A stretch of DNA of 64,000 nt, taken from positions 50,178,572 through 50,242,571 of the forward strand of contig NC_060059.1 in assembly GCF_020283565.1 (NCBI RefSeq). The letters are read 5' to 3'. How positions within the stretch are numbered: the first letter of the stretch is position 1; each line of letters opens with the position of its first letter. Below, in pieces: positions 11,721-23,745 of the stretch. This DNA is from Trifolium pratense. Lineage: Eukaryota; Streptophyta; Magnoliopsida; Fabales; Fabaceae. The translations under genes and the position numbers were made by a program. The notes under the pieces were generated by a model. That model saw only the letters and a program-made list of their open reading frames with translations, ran no database searches and had not been told where the DNA came from.

Positions 11721-12634
11721 AGCATCAACAATGGGAAAACTTAACATGGTTTGAGTTGCTTTTTGTGGGTCCAAATTGCCACATAGGACATAAGCAATTC
11801 ACAAACAATTTTATTCAATTTTACTACAATGGCAATTTTAATAAGCAACTCATATTTGACCCCACTAATTTATATTTCTTATTTTTACTTATTTTTATTA
11901 AAATTTAAATATTAATTCAAGTTTCATCGAATACATTCAATTCAACCTTGGACGCCAGTTTTTATAAAAAAAAAAAACCACTTGGTAAAGGTGAAAGTTG
12001 AAACACGCTCTCCATCCACACATTTTTTTTCTTCCAGAAAATTCTTTGGTGAAGTGAAACACTCACGCACAAAGATAACAACAACACTCCTTTTTCAATT
12101 ACTCTGAATTATTCTCTATTCTTTGTTCAACATTACATAGAGATAACAACACTCTCATTCTACCAACAAAAAAAAACAACACTCTCATTCTTTTGAAATA
12201 AAAAAAAAAGCTCTCCCTTTTCAATAAATTTCTCAAACACTCTTCAAATAACCTCCAACTCTCCTCTATATCCTTCAATTGATCTCTTTAAGAGTAAAAT
12301 TAAATACTCAAACTCTCTTTTCCCATTGAATCAGACATGTCTCAGAATCGATGTTGGAGATCTGGCGATGTTGAAGATGCAGTGATGTTGGAGATGCTGG
12401 ATATATGTTTCTCTCTCTCTCTCTTCTCCATTTTTGTGTTTCTATTTTCTTCAACAAAAACAAAGTTTATTGTATTTTATTGATAAGCAACACACTTTTC
12501 AGATTGCTTGAAAAGCAACTGACAAGAAATTTAAGCAACCAAGAACGCCAGCTGTACATGCTCGAATGCTGAAAAAATTGAGAGAGAACTTATACCTCCA
12601 CCTATGCATTAAGCAATCTGCATTGGAGATGCCC
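11721..12634. mobile_element. PIF/Harbinger-like non-autonomous element, TAA target duplication
   Basis: TAA at 11718-11720 and TAA at 12635-12637 flank ends GAGCATCAACAATGG and CATTGGAGATGCCC, which are imperfect inverted repeats. The word GAGCATCTCCAATGG is a widespread plant transposon end. The core is non-coding, AT-rich, and holds a (TC)n run at 12409-12425. Confidence 0.6.
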
Positions 12635-14295
12635 TAAGGTGTTTTCTCCTCAAAACTTACTTATAGTCATTTTCCTTAACATGAATGACTCCCAGAGCGA
12701 ATGTTTGGATTAGAAAAAACAAACTGTTGAGATTTAATATTAAACTAAAATTTAGGCATCTGGTGTCAATGAATCTTAAATCATTAATTAAACATATTTT
12801 TTAATATCATTTCATATTGTATAAGTTAGTTCCACGATCAATTGTTTTAAACACTACAAATTCAATCAACTATTTAGTCATTCTTTTGACAAAAAATAAG
12901 AAATATATAGCAGATAAACAAACTTACAGCAAAAACAATTAATAAAGAAAGATGTACTAACATTGTCAAAAAAAAGTTGAAAATTATACTCACAACCACC
13001 ATGGTTTTAAATTGCACTCTACAATCGTAATTGCTACTTTTAATATTCTCTCAACCCTCGATCAGTTTTTATAGAGTAAATTGAAACTCTACTGTAGTAA
13101 ATAGTATAGTGGCATGATAGACTCACTTAGTATAGTTTGTAAAAAATTATAGTGATCATTTCACGCTACAACCGTTGTAGTACGTGTCGCAACACTAATA
13201 ATAACTACAATTGCAACGGCTGCAGTCACAAATGCACCTACAACTGCAACCACGATTTAAAATCATGCTCAACACACGTAAAGAAGCACCTACTTTTCGC
13301 TTCTTTTTTCACACGCGTCTAGTTTTTACTTTTTGACTAATACTTTTTACTTACATTATTCTTTTTTAACAACAAATGAATTTAAGATAGGAATTGCACC
13401 TAAAAGAAACACTTTTCTACGCAAAGTGAATATAAGAACCTAGTTAACATGCCGTAAATATGATCTATACCAGATTCAAAACTATAGTGACAGGGGATGC
13501 GAATGCAGAAAAAACAGCAAAGATGAAGCATGTTTTGACTTGTGACTCAATCAACTCATTACATAACTTTTGCCAACAAAAAAAAAAAGTCATTACATAA
13601 TTATTAAAAATAGAAATTATTATTTTTGATAGTAGAAACGTCAAATCTCTCTTCTTTTGTTCATAAATAATTGATTTAATTTCTCTGACATATATTTTTC
13701 TTCCGTCTTAAATATAAACAAAAATTTAATAAAAAATTGATGTATTCCATCAAAATTTTGAACAGAATATATCAAATTATTTTTGCCAATATTTGTTTAT
13801 ATTTCTGAAAAAATATTTGTTTATATCATGACATAATTCCTTTTTTTTTTCTTTACTGCTTTTCCAGGTTTCAGTTTGATAAAACTTATTTTTCGAGCAT
13901 ACAAAAGATCTAGCTAGGACCAAAGGAACTAACTGATGATAACTTTTAGTTTTTAGTTTTATTGTTGGCAAGTTTCTATCAATTTTTCTTTCAATTTCTA
14001 ATCGCATGCATCACTATCACATTTCTAAAAAAATAAGACTAATGAATCTTAAAACAATATAATTAACGAATAACGTGGCAATAGTTAACTTTAACTAATT
14101 AAACACGAAACTATGAATATGATAATATCTAATATAAGCCACGGAATGAATAAATTCAATTTTTAATTTCAATGTAGAATGAATGGAAAGAATTATCAAC
14201 ATATACAAGTTTAATTGTAAAAGTCATAAAAAATATTAAAAAAAATAATGTCAATCAACTTAATTATACCGAAATACTCAAATTTGAGAACTTAA
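12635..14295. other. Spacer without recognised gene; 3' flank of the ZAT-like gene
   Basis: AT-rich. It contains the MITE at 13002-13265 and otherwise only short open frames with no protein character. The part next to 14296 is the likely 3' UTR of the zinc-finger gene. Confidence 0.5.
13002..13265. mobile_element. MITE with ATGGTTTTAAAT / ATTTAAAATCAT ends
   Basis: The left ATGGTTTTAAATTGCACTC and right ACCACGATTTAAAATCATG are inverted repeats around a core rich in words like caactgcaaccac and acaaccgttgta. It belongs to the same family as 252-413 and 48004-48092. Confidence 0.55.
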
Positions 14296-15237
14296 TTAGT
14301 AATGGCAATCCACCAAAGAAGAATTAGAGAAAGCAATAACATTTTCTCTAGGCTGTTGAAATGAAAACTTTGATTGATCTCTTTGATCAACTTCTGGAGC
14401 TGGAAGATTCAAATCCAACTTTAAACCATAATTAATTCTTGGTTTCTTAGCTTCATGAGATTTAGGGCTACGGCTACCAATACTCAAACTCACAGATGGC
14501 GTTGTTGTCGTTGTTGTCGTCATTGTTGATGTGCTCACAAGAGTTCTATGTCGTCGCATATGTCCTCCCAATGCTTGCCCAGATGAAAATTCGGCACCAC
14601 AGATCGAACACTCGTGAACTTTTGATTTTTTTGTAGCAGTAGTAGTAATAGTAGTAATAGGGGTTGCGGCCGTAAAGGCTTGCAATGAGAGTATGGTATT
14701 CATGGTTGGATCATAATGATCATCAACAAAAGGAGATGTTGTAACTTCTTGCTTTTGTTGTGTAACAATATTGTTACAATTTGCCTTATTAGGTTTGCTA
14801 TGACTTGCTCTATGACCACCAAGTGCTTGAAACGAAGGGAAGCATCGATTGCAAGTCTTGCATTCGTAAAAATAAAAATTCGAAGAAGATTTGTTGTTAT
14901 TGTAATCATGATGATTCAACACATGTTCTTGATTTTGATGATCATGATGACGATTATGACCTTGAGCTAATAAAATCAAACAATTCGCCATATCTTCTTC
15001 TTCTTTTTCTTCTTCTGATCGGTTGCACGATTCAATTTTAACGAATTCAATTCCTTTCGAATTTTCCTTGTACATGTTATCATTATAACTTGTACCTTCA
15101 TTGTAAGAATTATTTGACACACCCGGCATGGCTAACCTAAGTGGAGAAGGTAACCTTTGACGCTTCGTTCGCTTCCCTTTTATGATTTGTTGTTGATCCT
15201 TTGAAACCAACATGAGTTGATCTTCTAACACTTGCAT
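14296..15237 (-). CDS. Two-finger C2H2 zinc-finger transcription repressor (ZAT type)
   Basis: Intronless 313-residue nuclear DNA-binding protein. N-terminal basic motif KGKRTKRQRLPSP (residues 20-32) serves as a nuclear signal. An L-box-like stretch EEDMANCLILLAQGH lies at 80-94. Finger 1 is at 125-146 (CKTCNRCFPSFQALGGHRASH) and finger 2 at 208-230 (CSICGAEFSSGQALGGH). Both carry the plant QALGGH helix that reads AGT-type sites. The EAR repression motif LDLNLPA is at 274-280. The order basic box, L-box, two fingers, EAR is that of the C1-2i class (ZAT/STZ); the long spacer between fingers and the KGKRTKRQR N-terminus recall ZAT5-like members. Such genes are often stress-induced repressors, which is family knowledge only. 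The ATG at 15237 is the first in the frame. Histidine, asparagine and threonine runs reflect simple-sequence codons. Confidence 0.92.
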   Translation of the reverse strand: MQVLEDQLMLVSKDQQQIIKGKRTKRQRLPSPLRLAMPGVSNNSYNEGTSYNDNMYKENSKGIEFVKIESCNRSEEEKEEEDMANCLILLAQGHNRHHDHQNQEHVLNHHDYNNNKSSSNFYFYECKTCNRCFPSFQALGGHRASHSKPNKANCNNIVTQQKQEVTTSPFVDDHYDPTMNTILSLQAFTAATPITTITTTATKKSKVHECSICGAEFSSGQALGGHMRRHRTLVSTSTMTTTTTTTPSVSLSIGSRSPKSHEAKKPRINYGLKLDLNLPAPEVDQRDQSKFSFQQPRENVIAFSNSSLVDCHY

Positions 15238-15400
15238 AATTATTATTTTTGTGTGTAAGGTAAAGAGTACTAAATGTAATTTGAGAGAGAATAAAAGAGA
15301 AGAGGGTATAAGGTGAGAGATGAATGAATGAATGAATGAAAAAAGAAGGGTATGAATATATATTAGAGGGTATGAGAGACAAGGTTTAAAGATGCATGTA
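15238..15400 (-). promoter_or_regulatory. Likely 5' UTR and core promoter of the ZAT-like gene
   Basis: On the minus strand a TATATATT-type box lies at about 15354-15363, some 120 bases before the ATG. A TTCA tetranucleotide repeat (15320-15340) and CT-rich leader sequence follow. This is inferred from position only. Confidence 0.4.
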
Positions 15401-16181
15401 TAACCCGTGATGAAGAGTATATAAATATAACCTTAATAGGTATTAATTTTGGTTTTTGCCAGAGTTGCTTTTCCAACCTTGGAAGTTATATATATAGAGA
15501 TAATGTTTGTATAATGTATAGATGTGAAGTGTAGGAAAGAGAGAGAATGATGTAATGTGAAGTATATGTGAGGAGAGGTAATGGAGGAAACGAGTGAGAT
15601 TCGGTTGGCTTTGAAGCAAACCCATTACTTTTTATTAACGATTCCTTTTTGGAGGATTGGTTTGCAAGCCTGGAACCACACACAATTTGCTACTTTCACC
15701 TCTCCCTCTCTATTTTTTTTTTTTATTTTTATATTTTATGACTAGAGACCAACTTACTTTTTTTATTTGTTAAAGAAAAATATCAATTTACTAGAGACCA
15801 ACTTACTTTTTATATTTGTTGAAAAAATATTAATTTACTTTAGAAATAATTTCTTTTAAAAAAATAATCAGTAAGTGAGAAACATGAGAATGATTTAATG
15901 ACAAGGAAGAATTAACTAGGAAGTAAAATAATAAAATTGTCCAAGGTTCGATTTCTAAATTACGATCAGTACACTAAATTTTTGACAAATTGAACATTTA
16001 TAACAATGTAATATTCCATTTTCTATTCAAAATAAAAATCATAATATAAGAAAAAGAAAAATAAGGTTTAATTGAAATTATTTTGTTAAAATATGAAATG
16101 GTTCTAAAATTTTATAAGACTTTTATAGAGATCTTAAATGATAATTTTTAATTTGACATTGAATTGTTAAAGTGCAATGTC
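15400..16181. other. AT-rich upstream region of the ZAT-like gene
   Basis: There is a short direct repeat of ACTAGAGACCAACTTACTTT at about 15740 and 15790. I see no gene or further clear element. Confidence 0.4.
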
Positions 16182-16314
16182 CACCGTCCCGTGGACTTAG
16201 CTCAGTTACATTACATTATATATGTAGGGGTTAGAATTCGAACTCCGATTATCCCACTTATTAATCTTAAGGGCAGGATTTCTAGCCACTAAGCTATACT
16301 TGAAGGAAAAAAAA
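16182..16314 (+). mobile_element. Au-type tRNA-derived SINE with 9-bp target duplication
   Basis: Flanked by TGCAATGTC at 16173-16181 and 16315-16323. The head reads CGTGGACTTAGCTCAGTTAC (A-box side), with a B-box-like TTAGAATTCGAACTCCG. The body CCACTTATTAATCTTAAGG and TTCTAGCCACTAAGC is shared with the copies at 17417, 39522 and 47796. Pol III-derived retroposon moved by LINE machinery; not a tRNA gene, since no cloverleaf can form. Confidence 0.85.
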
Positions 16315-17416
16315 TGCAATGTCTACATTGAGTATATTAAATATTAAACAAAGTAACTATATATGTCAATTTTTTTTTTTAGGGACGATATATGTCAAGA
16401 TTTATCCATGGTTTAAATTGATCCTCCATATTCTACACTATATTTATATATCTCCAATTTAGTTTCTTTTCTCTTTTCCTGCTTGTGCTACTTTTAGCTA
16501 TTATTAATTTAATAATTTGTCTTACTTAATTTGTTTCTACACTTAACTAATTTTAAAGTATCCCCAATTTAGTTGATAATCTGTTTAACAAACTACTAGC
16601 ATAGAAATTATGACTTAGATTAGACAGATAGATCCTTATTAGTTAATGACTTATGATCATGCCAGATTATCTTGTATATTATTAATTATTTTTCTATTTA
16701 TATATTAAGCATGACTTGATGATAAATAGTAGCTATACACACTTGCTATCTAAGAAGGGGAATTTCATGTGCAGTTAGTTGACCTTAACAAATTTGTTTA
16801 GCAAATTAGTCACTACCTTATTGGCTAATAATCCAACAATCACGCCTTATATATGCATGACCCTAGAAGCTCCCATTTTATATTCATAGTTTCATACTCT
16901 CTCCCAATCATTTGGCGTCGGTGAAAAGAACTCTTTATATTATATTATACATGATTACTCTGCCTTGAGTCCTAATTACTACATTTAACTAATGCACACC
17001 CTATATATCTGTGATGAATAATAATAATAATAATATTGTGATGTGATTAGTGATTTGGTGGTGATTAGAAGTAGTTCGATGTCGAGCAACAAACCGTTAA
17101 AGTTAAAGTAGATAGGGTGTAGTATACTTACAAATACGCCGACACACAAGTCAATAGAGAATAAAGAGTGACAAGTTTTTAGGATAGAAATTGCATATAT
17201 ACTTTTACAAGCTGGAATGGATCCAAAGCTTCGTAAGGGCGTCGTCCTATATATTGGAGCATGACGAACTCTTGCCCTTGGTTACTCCAAAACAATATGG
17301 ATTGTTTTTCTTCATTATTATATGGATTTCAAATGCTGTTTTCACACCATTTTTTTTCTTTTTCACACCATTATTATATGGTTTCAAATGGTGTTTTCAC
17401 AACTTTTTTTTTTTTT
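16315..17416. other. AT-rich spacer, no gene seen
   Basis: Only short frames without protein character. At about 17318-17400 a phrase ATTATATGGxTTTCAAATG with TTTTCACACC is repeated twice in tandem. There is a short (AAT)n run near 17020. Confidence 0.4.
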
Positions 17417-17540
17417 ACCCGTGAGCTTAGCTCAGTTGGCAGGGACATTGCATTGTATATGCAAGGGTCCGGAGTTCGAATCTCGGTCATCCCACTTATA
17501 CATCTTAAGAGTGAAATTTTTAGCTATTATGTTACTTGAT
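17417..17540 (+). mobile_element. Au-type tRNA-derived SINE
   Basis: ACCCGTGAGCTTAGCTCAGT (A-box side), GGAGTTCGAATCTCGG (B box), then CCACTTATACATCTTAAGAG and a worn end TTACTTGATC. Same family as 39522-39655. No clear target duplication. The preceding T run may be flank. Confidence 0.8.
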
Positions 17541-17831
17541 CACAGCAAATTAGAATGTCACATTTATTCTATATTTGGCCAACTGCTTTTTTCCCTCTCC
17601 TAAATAATCAATTTTGAGCCTGGAGTTGATACTTCATAAATTAATTAGAATAATATGTTAAAAAAATGCTTATAATAGTTTTTTATATATGACAACTTAA
17701 TTTGGTAGTCAAAATTTTATTTAAGCTTGGAGGAGTGAGAACTGAGATGAAGAAACTTGGGACATAAATGAAATCTAAAAAAGAACTTACAAAGTTTTTA
17801 AATTTTTTTACTTGGAGAAAATATAAGTAAT

Positions 17832-17839
17832 AAAAAAAA
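17832..17839 (-). terminator. Pol III terminator of tRNA-Arg
   Basis: An A8 run on +, that is T8 on the minus strand, lies 4 bases past the tRNA 3' end. Confidence 0.75.
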
Positions 17840-17843
17840 GAAA

Positions 17844-17916
17844 CGCGCCAGGTAGGGGTCGAACCTACGACTTTCTGCTTAGGAAACAGACGCTCTATCC
17901 ACTGAGCTACAAGCGC
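17844..17916 (-). tRNA. tRNA-Arg (anticodon CCT)
   Basis: Reading the minus strand gives GCGCTTG, D-arm AGCTCAGTGGATAGAGCG, anticodon arm TCTGTTTCCTAAGCAGA with CCT in the 7-base loop, and T arm GTAGGTTCGACCCCTAC, then CTGGCGC and discriminator G; no intron. It decodes AGG. Internal A and B boxes are intact. The acceptor stem has one T-T mismatch and one G-T pair by my reading, so a sequence-decayed copy is possible, but the cloverleaf otherwise holds. Confidence 0.9.
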
Positions 17917-18479
17917 TCTTTGGTATGATAGTTAATTTATTTAAAGAAGTATAATTCAAGATTTTGTTGTGATAATGCACTCGTATATTGCACCAAAAAT
18001 AAATATTACAATCTTTTGCTCCTTATTTTATTAAAACAAATCAAAGAAGAGAATATTGATTAAAACAAAAGTAATGTACATTTTATAATTGTTTTTGATG
18101 AAAAAAATATTTGTCCCTTTTTCTAAAATACATTAGTTATATTTTTACAAAAGTTATCTCTAATTATTGTTAAATCGAAATATTCATTAATTAAGTTTTT
18201 TTCTTTTTCATAAGCATATATTCATTAATTAAGTGAAAAAGTATGAGTCTCAATAATTAAAAATTAATTTTTGAAAGTCAATGCACCTTTTTTTTTGGGT
18301 TACTTTTGTTATTGTAAGATATTTTCAACAATATTTAGCAGTAATAACTCTCTATCGAAAAATTTATAGGACAAACAAGGTGGCTTCGATCTAAATTGTT
18401 TATCGGTACTTAAACAAATTCATTAATATTGGTAAAATCATGCAATACACATTATATTGACACAGTAATTTAATATAAA
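17917..18479. other. AT-rich spacer, no gene seen
   Basis: No protein-like frame, repeat family or RNA signal recognised between the tRNA and the Helitron end. Confidence 0.4.
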
Positions 18480-18490
18480 CTAGTATCCGG

Positions 18491-18509
18491 ACCCGTGCCA
18501 AGCACGGGT
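18491..18509 (-). other. Helitron 3' stem-loop
   Basis: Palindrome ACCCGTGC/GCACGGGT with a 3-base loop, seven bases from the CTAG terminus at 18480-18483. Similar hairpins end the elements at 59131 and 62575. Confidence 0.75.
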
Positions 18510-19549
18510 AAAATGAGACTAAAAAATTAATATTTTAATATTAAAATTTTTATCATTCTGAAATAAAAATGATGAAAAATGAAAAACTATAATATAAAAA
18601 AAGTAGGATCCCGTATTTGTCAAAAATAAAATAAATTAAGATCCCGTATTAATATATAAATATAGTCAATTAAAATAGTTTTAAAATCATTTACAATTCA
18701 ATTAAAATTGTACCTCTGATTTTTTATTTTACCGAAAATTAAACGTACAATTTTAATATATTTTCCGCGTGAATCACAAAAAAAAAAAAAAAAAGAGTAG
18801 GCCCCGTATAAATTATAAAAAAATAAATCATGTCTCTTAATATATACGTAAAAATATAGACTCGTGTGTAAACTTTTTTAAAAAAAGCCCCCCAAACAAA
18901 CAAAAAAAAGTTAAAATAATCTCATAATACCCATAGTAAAATAAATATGAAACAAAAATACCCTAAAAAAATTATTTGAATATATCTTGTATTAGTTAAT
19001 TTAATTTCCACATCAATATCCTCCAAATAAAATAAATATAGAACATCGTATAAATTATTGGAAAAAAATATGTCTTTGTGTTAATATATGAATAAAAATA
19101 ACGTATTTATTGTAATATATATTTTTTGGTATTAAGTAGTATTAACACTCTTGTTCTCATGGAAGAATTCGCTGATAATTCACAGTTCGACTATCAGGTA
19201 AGTATAGCCCCAAAGTAATACATGTGCAAAAATATATGCGCATGTAAATTATAAATACAAAAGTCTCACGTAAATTATAAAATAAAAATAGATTTCCATC
19301 TTAATATATGAATATAAATATATAATTTTCATATAAATCAACAAAAAAAAAGTTATATATAAATAACAAAAAAAAAGAACACAGACCCGATAAAAAATAC
19401 AAAAAATAGATCAATGTATGAATATATGAGTAAAAATATAAAATCTCGTATAAATGTCTTAAAATAAATCCCCTAAGCAAACAGAAAAAGTTAAATTAAT
19501 TTCATAATATCTAAAGTAAAATAACTATGAAAAAAATAGGAAAATGCTA

Positions 19550-19755
19550 ACTTGTTCCCTTAAAATTAATGTAACACATATAATGATTTAAATAAAAAAA
19601 TATTTTATTAAAATTCATGCGGTTAATTCAAGTTTAAATTTTCATAAATAAAATGCAGAAAAATTTATTATATAAAAAAAATGCACAAAATTGAAGAGAA
19701 TATTTTGATATTTGGATTCTTTAACATGTACTCTAAGAATTAACATGACCCAAAA
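19550..19755. mobile_element. Worn relative of the 60427 MITE
   Basis: GCTAACTTGTTCCCTTAAAA at the left and TTAACATGTACTCTAAG with AATTAACATGACCC at the right resemble the ends of the element at 60427-60602. Strongly diverged. Confidence 0.3.
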
Positions 19756-22700
19756 AATTAGTCACATATTGCGGACATAATTTTTTATTATTTTATCGTA
19801 CACATTAATAGTCTAACTAATTTAATTGCGCGACATAATTTTTCTAATTTTGTGTTTTTAAGAGACTTGGGGTTGTTGTTGTTTAACTCCAGGAACACAA
19901 TGTACTGTGATGGGATCATCTTCTTCTACTTTTCTATTATATGACTTTATTGGACAGTGCAAGTGTTCCGATTTTAGCATATCTTATGCCTTGATTAATA
20001 AAACCACCTTATGTAATAAAAAATTATCATAAATAATGCATTCGACACAAACATTGAAATTAAAAAAAAAAAGTTATATATGTCTACATCATAAATCAAA
20101 TTACATTACATTGCAACAACTGAACATAAATCTCCAAAACGTAAAAGTAGCAAATTGAAAAGACAAACAAAACTAAAAAATGTAAAGAATTATTCTTCAA
20201 TGTCTTAAACTCATGCCTTAGATGAGTCCGTCATCATTCTACCAAACAGATCTACATATAAAATAGATTTAAAAATTAAAATTAGTACCTTAATGATCAA
20301 GTCATTATATTTGAAATAAAAAAAAATTGCACATAGTTTGTGACAAAAGAAAGATATAATGAAATATGACAAACTTTTAGTGTGTGAAAGAAGAAATAAT
20401 TTTACTCAAACAATGTATTAATCTGCGTACATAAACGAATAGATCAAAATATCATTTTATGTTAGATGGAAGGAATATTATTTGATACATCACATATGAG
20501 ATTACGATTGATTTTAAATTACGTCGGACAATTTTTTAATAACGATATCTCCATCATATCTGCAGATTATGGAAAAATAATTATTTCGAATATTTTTTAA
20601 AATAAAGATGCAAATAATATTTGATGAAATTACTTACCAATAAAAAATCTAAGAACACATCTTAGTCCTTCTGCAAAAGAAAAAATACAAAGAAAATGGT
20701 GAAAATATAACATACATGTGCAATATATAAAAATATTACATTGAAATGATATTGAAAAAGAAAAGTTTCCAACTTTAAAAATTAAGATGATGGAATAGAA
20801 AGTTTTGAACACTATATAAATTTCAGACGTATGATCCTACACATTTCAACCACAACAATTAGAAACACAATAGCTACACAAAAAGGATATTCACATACCA
20901 AATTAAAATTCTTAACATATGAGATAAGTGAGATCTTTGCAATTTTCATATGCATCCCAACTACCATATATATATTTAGAAAATAGGTGAGTAATATGAA
21001 TTTACGATAGAGAAATCGTTTACCACCCAAGCTTTTACTAATCCCTTAATTTTTGAAATTGCCTTAATTTATGAGGTTCATTCTATATTTAACATTTCCA
21101 AAAATATATTGCATTACCATATTTTCCAACTATTTTAAATATACTACGGTCAATAATTATATACTACTACGGTCAATTTTTTTTAATGTATTCAGAAAAA
21201 GAAATTAGTGTTGCTATAATTATTTATAAAAAATATTTCATTTAAAAAAAATATTTCGATTTAATGTACCTATAGTTTTTTAAAAAATAAAATTATTAAA
21301 AAGCTTTTATTTACAATATAAAAATTAAAAACCTTTTCCTTACAATATAAAAAAATCATTTAGATAAATACTTCTTTTAATTAGTTTTTTAATTGTATGT
21401 CAAAGATTAATACAAAATTATTTAGAGGATTTTATTTTATTCTTTGAATTTGAATTTACTATAATTATAGAGATTGATATTTCCATTTTTATTAAACAAA
21501 ACGTGTGGCTAATTTACGCTCAAATAAATATATTTCAATTTCAAATTCATTTTTTTTATTTGCTGAAAAAAATGAGCTAGTAAACATTTATTAGAATTAG
21601 AATTCTTTGAATTGTTGCCTTATATGATTTTAATTCATTCTATTTTACTGATGAGTGAATCAATTAATTAATATCAATCAATTAATTGATATTATGAATA
21701 TAGAAATGAAAAATGTATTTGCATTAAAAATATGCTAAAAATGTATTTGCTTTAATTGGTTTAATAATCGTATTAATAGAAATTAATAGAAAATATGCTA
21801 AAAATATATTTGTAGTACAAATAAGCTAGTGCAACATAATGATATACATGGTAGTGCCAAAATAGCCTGTAGTACAATTTTTTTTGTTGCATTATAAATA
21901 AGTATAGTTTTTTTTTTTTTTTTTTTGTGTATGTCAATTTTCATGACTTGTTATTTGGTCTATTTATAAAATTAAAAAATACAGCATGTTTTAAAATAAT
22001 AAAATAAGGTTCTTTATTTTATTTATTTTTTTAAAAAAAGTTCCTTATGTTTGAAAGCTTTGAAATTCGTCCAAAAAAGAAATTTGGAATTTTAATTTGA
22101 AATACAAATAAATTTGAAAATTGGAAGGAAAAGGCATATGAGGCGTGGCCCAAATACTCTATGTTTGTAGAATTAATTACTTATTATTAGAAATGAGTAC
22201 AAAAAGAGAATGCATCAATTATATTTCAAAATTATAGAAGGTCATTTGTGTAGAGATAATTTGAAATTATTGGCAATTATTATAGATAAATGAATTAATT
22301 GTCAAATGCATTAGAGAATAGAATGCATGAGAAGCAAGTATTTTATAGGAGAGAGAAAGATGAATAGGTCTGACTTTATTCATATTATAGATTATAGATT
22401 ATAGATGAATTATCATATGCATTTTTAAAATTAAACCATATAAAGAAATTCTTAAGTAAGTCCCCATCTAAGTATTAAAATAAAATCATATTCTATATTT
22501 TGAATTTTTTTGATAAATTATCGAATAAAATTTAAAGAACTTTGAAATAGCATTTATTAGTATGCTACAACAAAGATTATCTTTTATTTCCTAATTTTTG
22601 TTTTCATTGTTTGTATATTTTTACTGTACATTGTTTTATATCTTTTTGGTAAACCAAAGGTATCCTCCATGCCCAACTGTAGAGACTAATTCTCTCGAGA

Positions 22701-23586
22701 TAACTGAGATCCATTTAAGAGATCGACCTCTCCCAACATTATTTTATATTTGATTGTTGACAAATATCTAAATATAATTTAAATATGTAATTTTTTTATA
22801 TATATGTAACTATTAAGAACCATGTCAAAAAAAAAAGATATATAAATGGGACACGAAAAAAGAATCTGACTAAATAAAGGAATAAATTACTTGTACCAGA
22901 AAAAAAAAAACAAAAAAAAAACTATTCATGTAAAAAAGAATAACTAAATAAGGAAGAAATTTCTACCAAAAAAATAAAATAAGAAAGAAACAACAAAATT
23001 GTGGCCCACGTGATAATATCATTTTGATTACTTTTATCAAATATCAATTTTACATATCAATTTTTTTTACAGTTATTTTACATATAAATAATAACACATA
23101 TAATTTAAATTCTATCACGAACACAATCCTTCCACCACAATTCTTCTAACAATAACTGAGGTTAAGTCTTTAGTTGTTGCCAATGTTATGAGAGTTTCTC
23201 TTTACTGTTTGATCTCCGTATCATCTTCTTTTGGATCTTTTGGCCCCTTTAAATTTCAAAAAAAAAAAAAAGAGCAAAACAAAATCAGTTGAACCCTTTG
23301 ACTCAAATGTTCACACATCAAAAGGTAAATAGATTAAAAATAAAATAGAGGAAAAACTTACGAATAATTGTTGCGTTTAAGAATTATAATTTATTGATTA
23401 CAAAGCTAACCTGATATTTTACATGTTTCTCCCATAATAAAATGCTAGCTTCCTTTCACCCATACTACACTTAAAAATCAAATATCAAATATAAAATTAA
23501 AATAGATTATTGAACAGGACTTGTACACTTGATTTAAAAAAACGCAAAAATATCAAATACATAAAAAAAAAAAGGAGTTTGGTTGA

Positions 23587-23745
23587 AAAAAACTTACATT
23601 CTTGTACATCATTTCCATTTCAATGGAAAATGATAATTTTCAAGAATCAAGATCTTTGACGTACCACAAATGCACGACACGAACCATCAGGTTCCAGCTC
23701 TCTTTCAAAGCATTGATCGAAGCAATAGAATCATATGATGAAGCC
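23587..23745 (-). pseudogene. RPA1-like (OB-fold) first exon, broken
   Basis: From the minus-strand ATG at 23745 the frame reads MASSYDSIASINALKESW, then NLMVRVVHLWYVKDLDS, then a stop, then KLSFSIEMEMMYKN. This is the N-terminal OB-fold exon of the plant replication protein A 70-kDa-like family that Helitrons carry; the WxLxVRVVxLW pattern is the key. It parallels the exon at 63458-63607 (LKVRIVHVWNV). The TGA interrupts it. No matching downstream exon was recognised within the element, so it is non-functional. Confidence 0.6.

Noticed and set aside
14716..15041. Two + strand frames opposite the zinc-finger gene
   Set aside because: Shadows of the clear C2H2 coding frame on the minus strand.
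17417..17490. tRNA gene
   Set aside because: A and B boxes are present but no anticodon or acceptor stems close; it is a SINE head. The same holds for 16182, 26032, 39522 and 47796.
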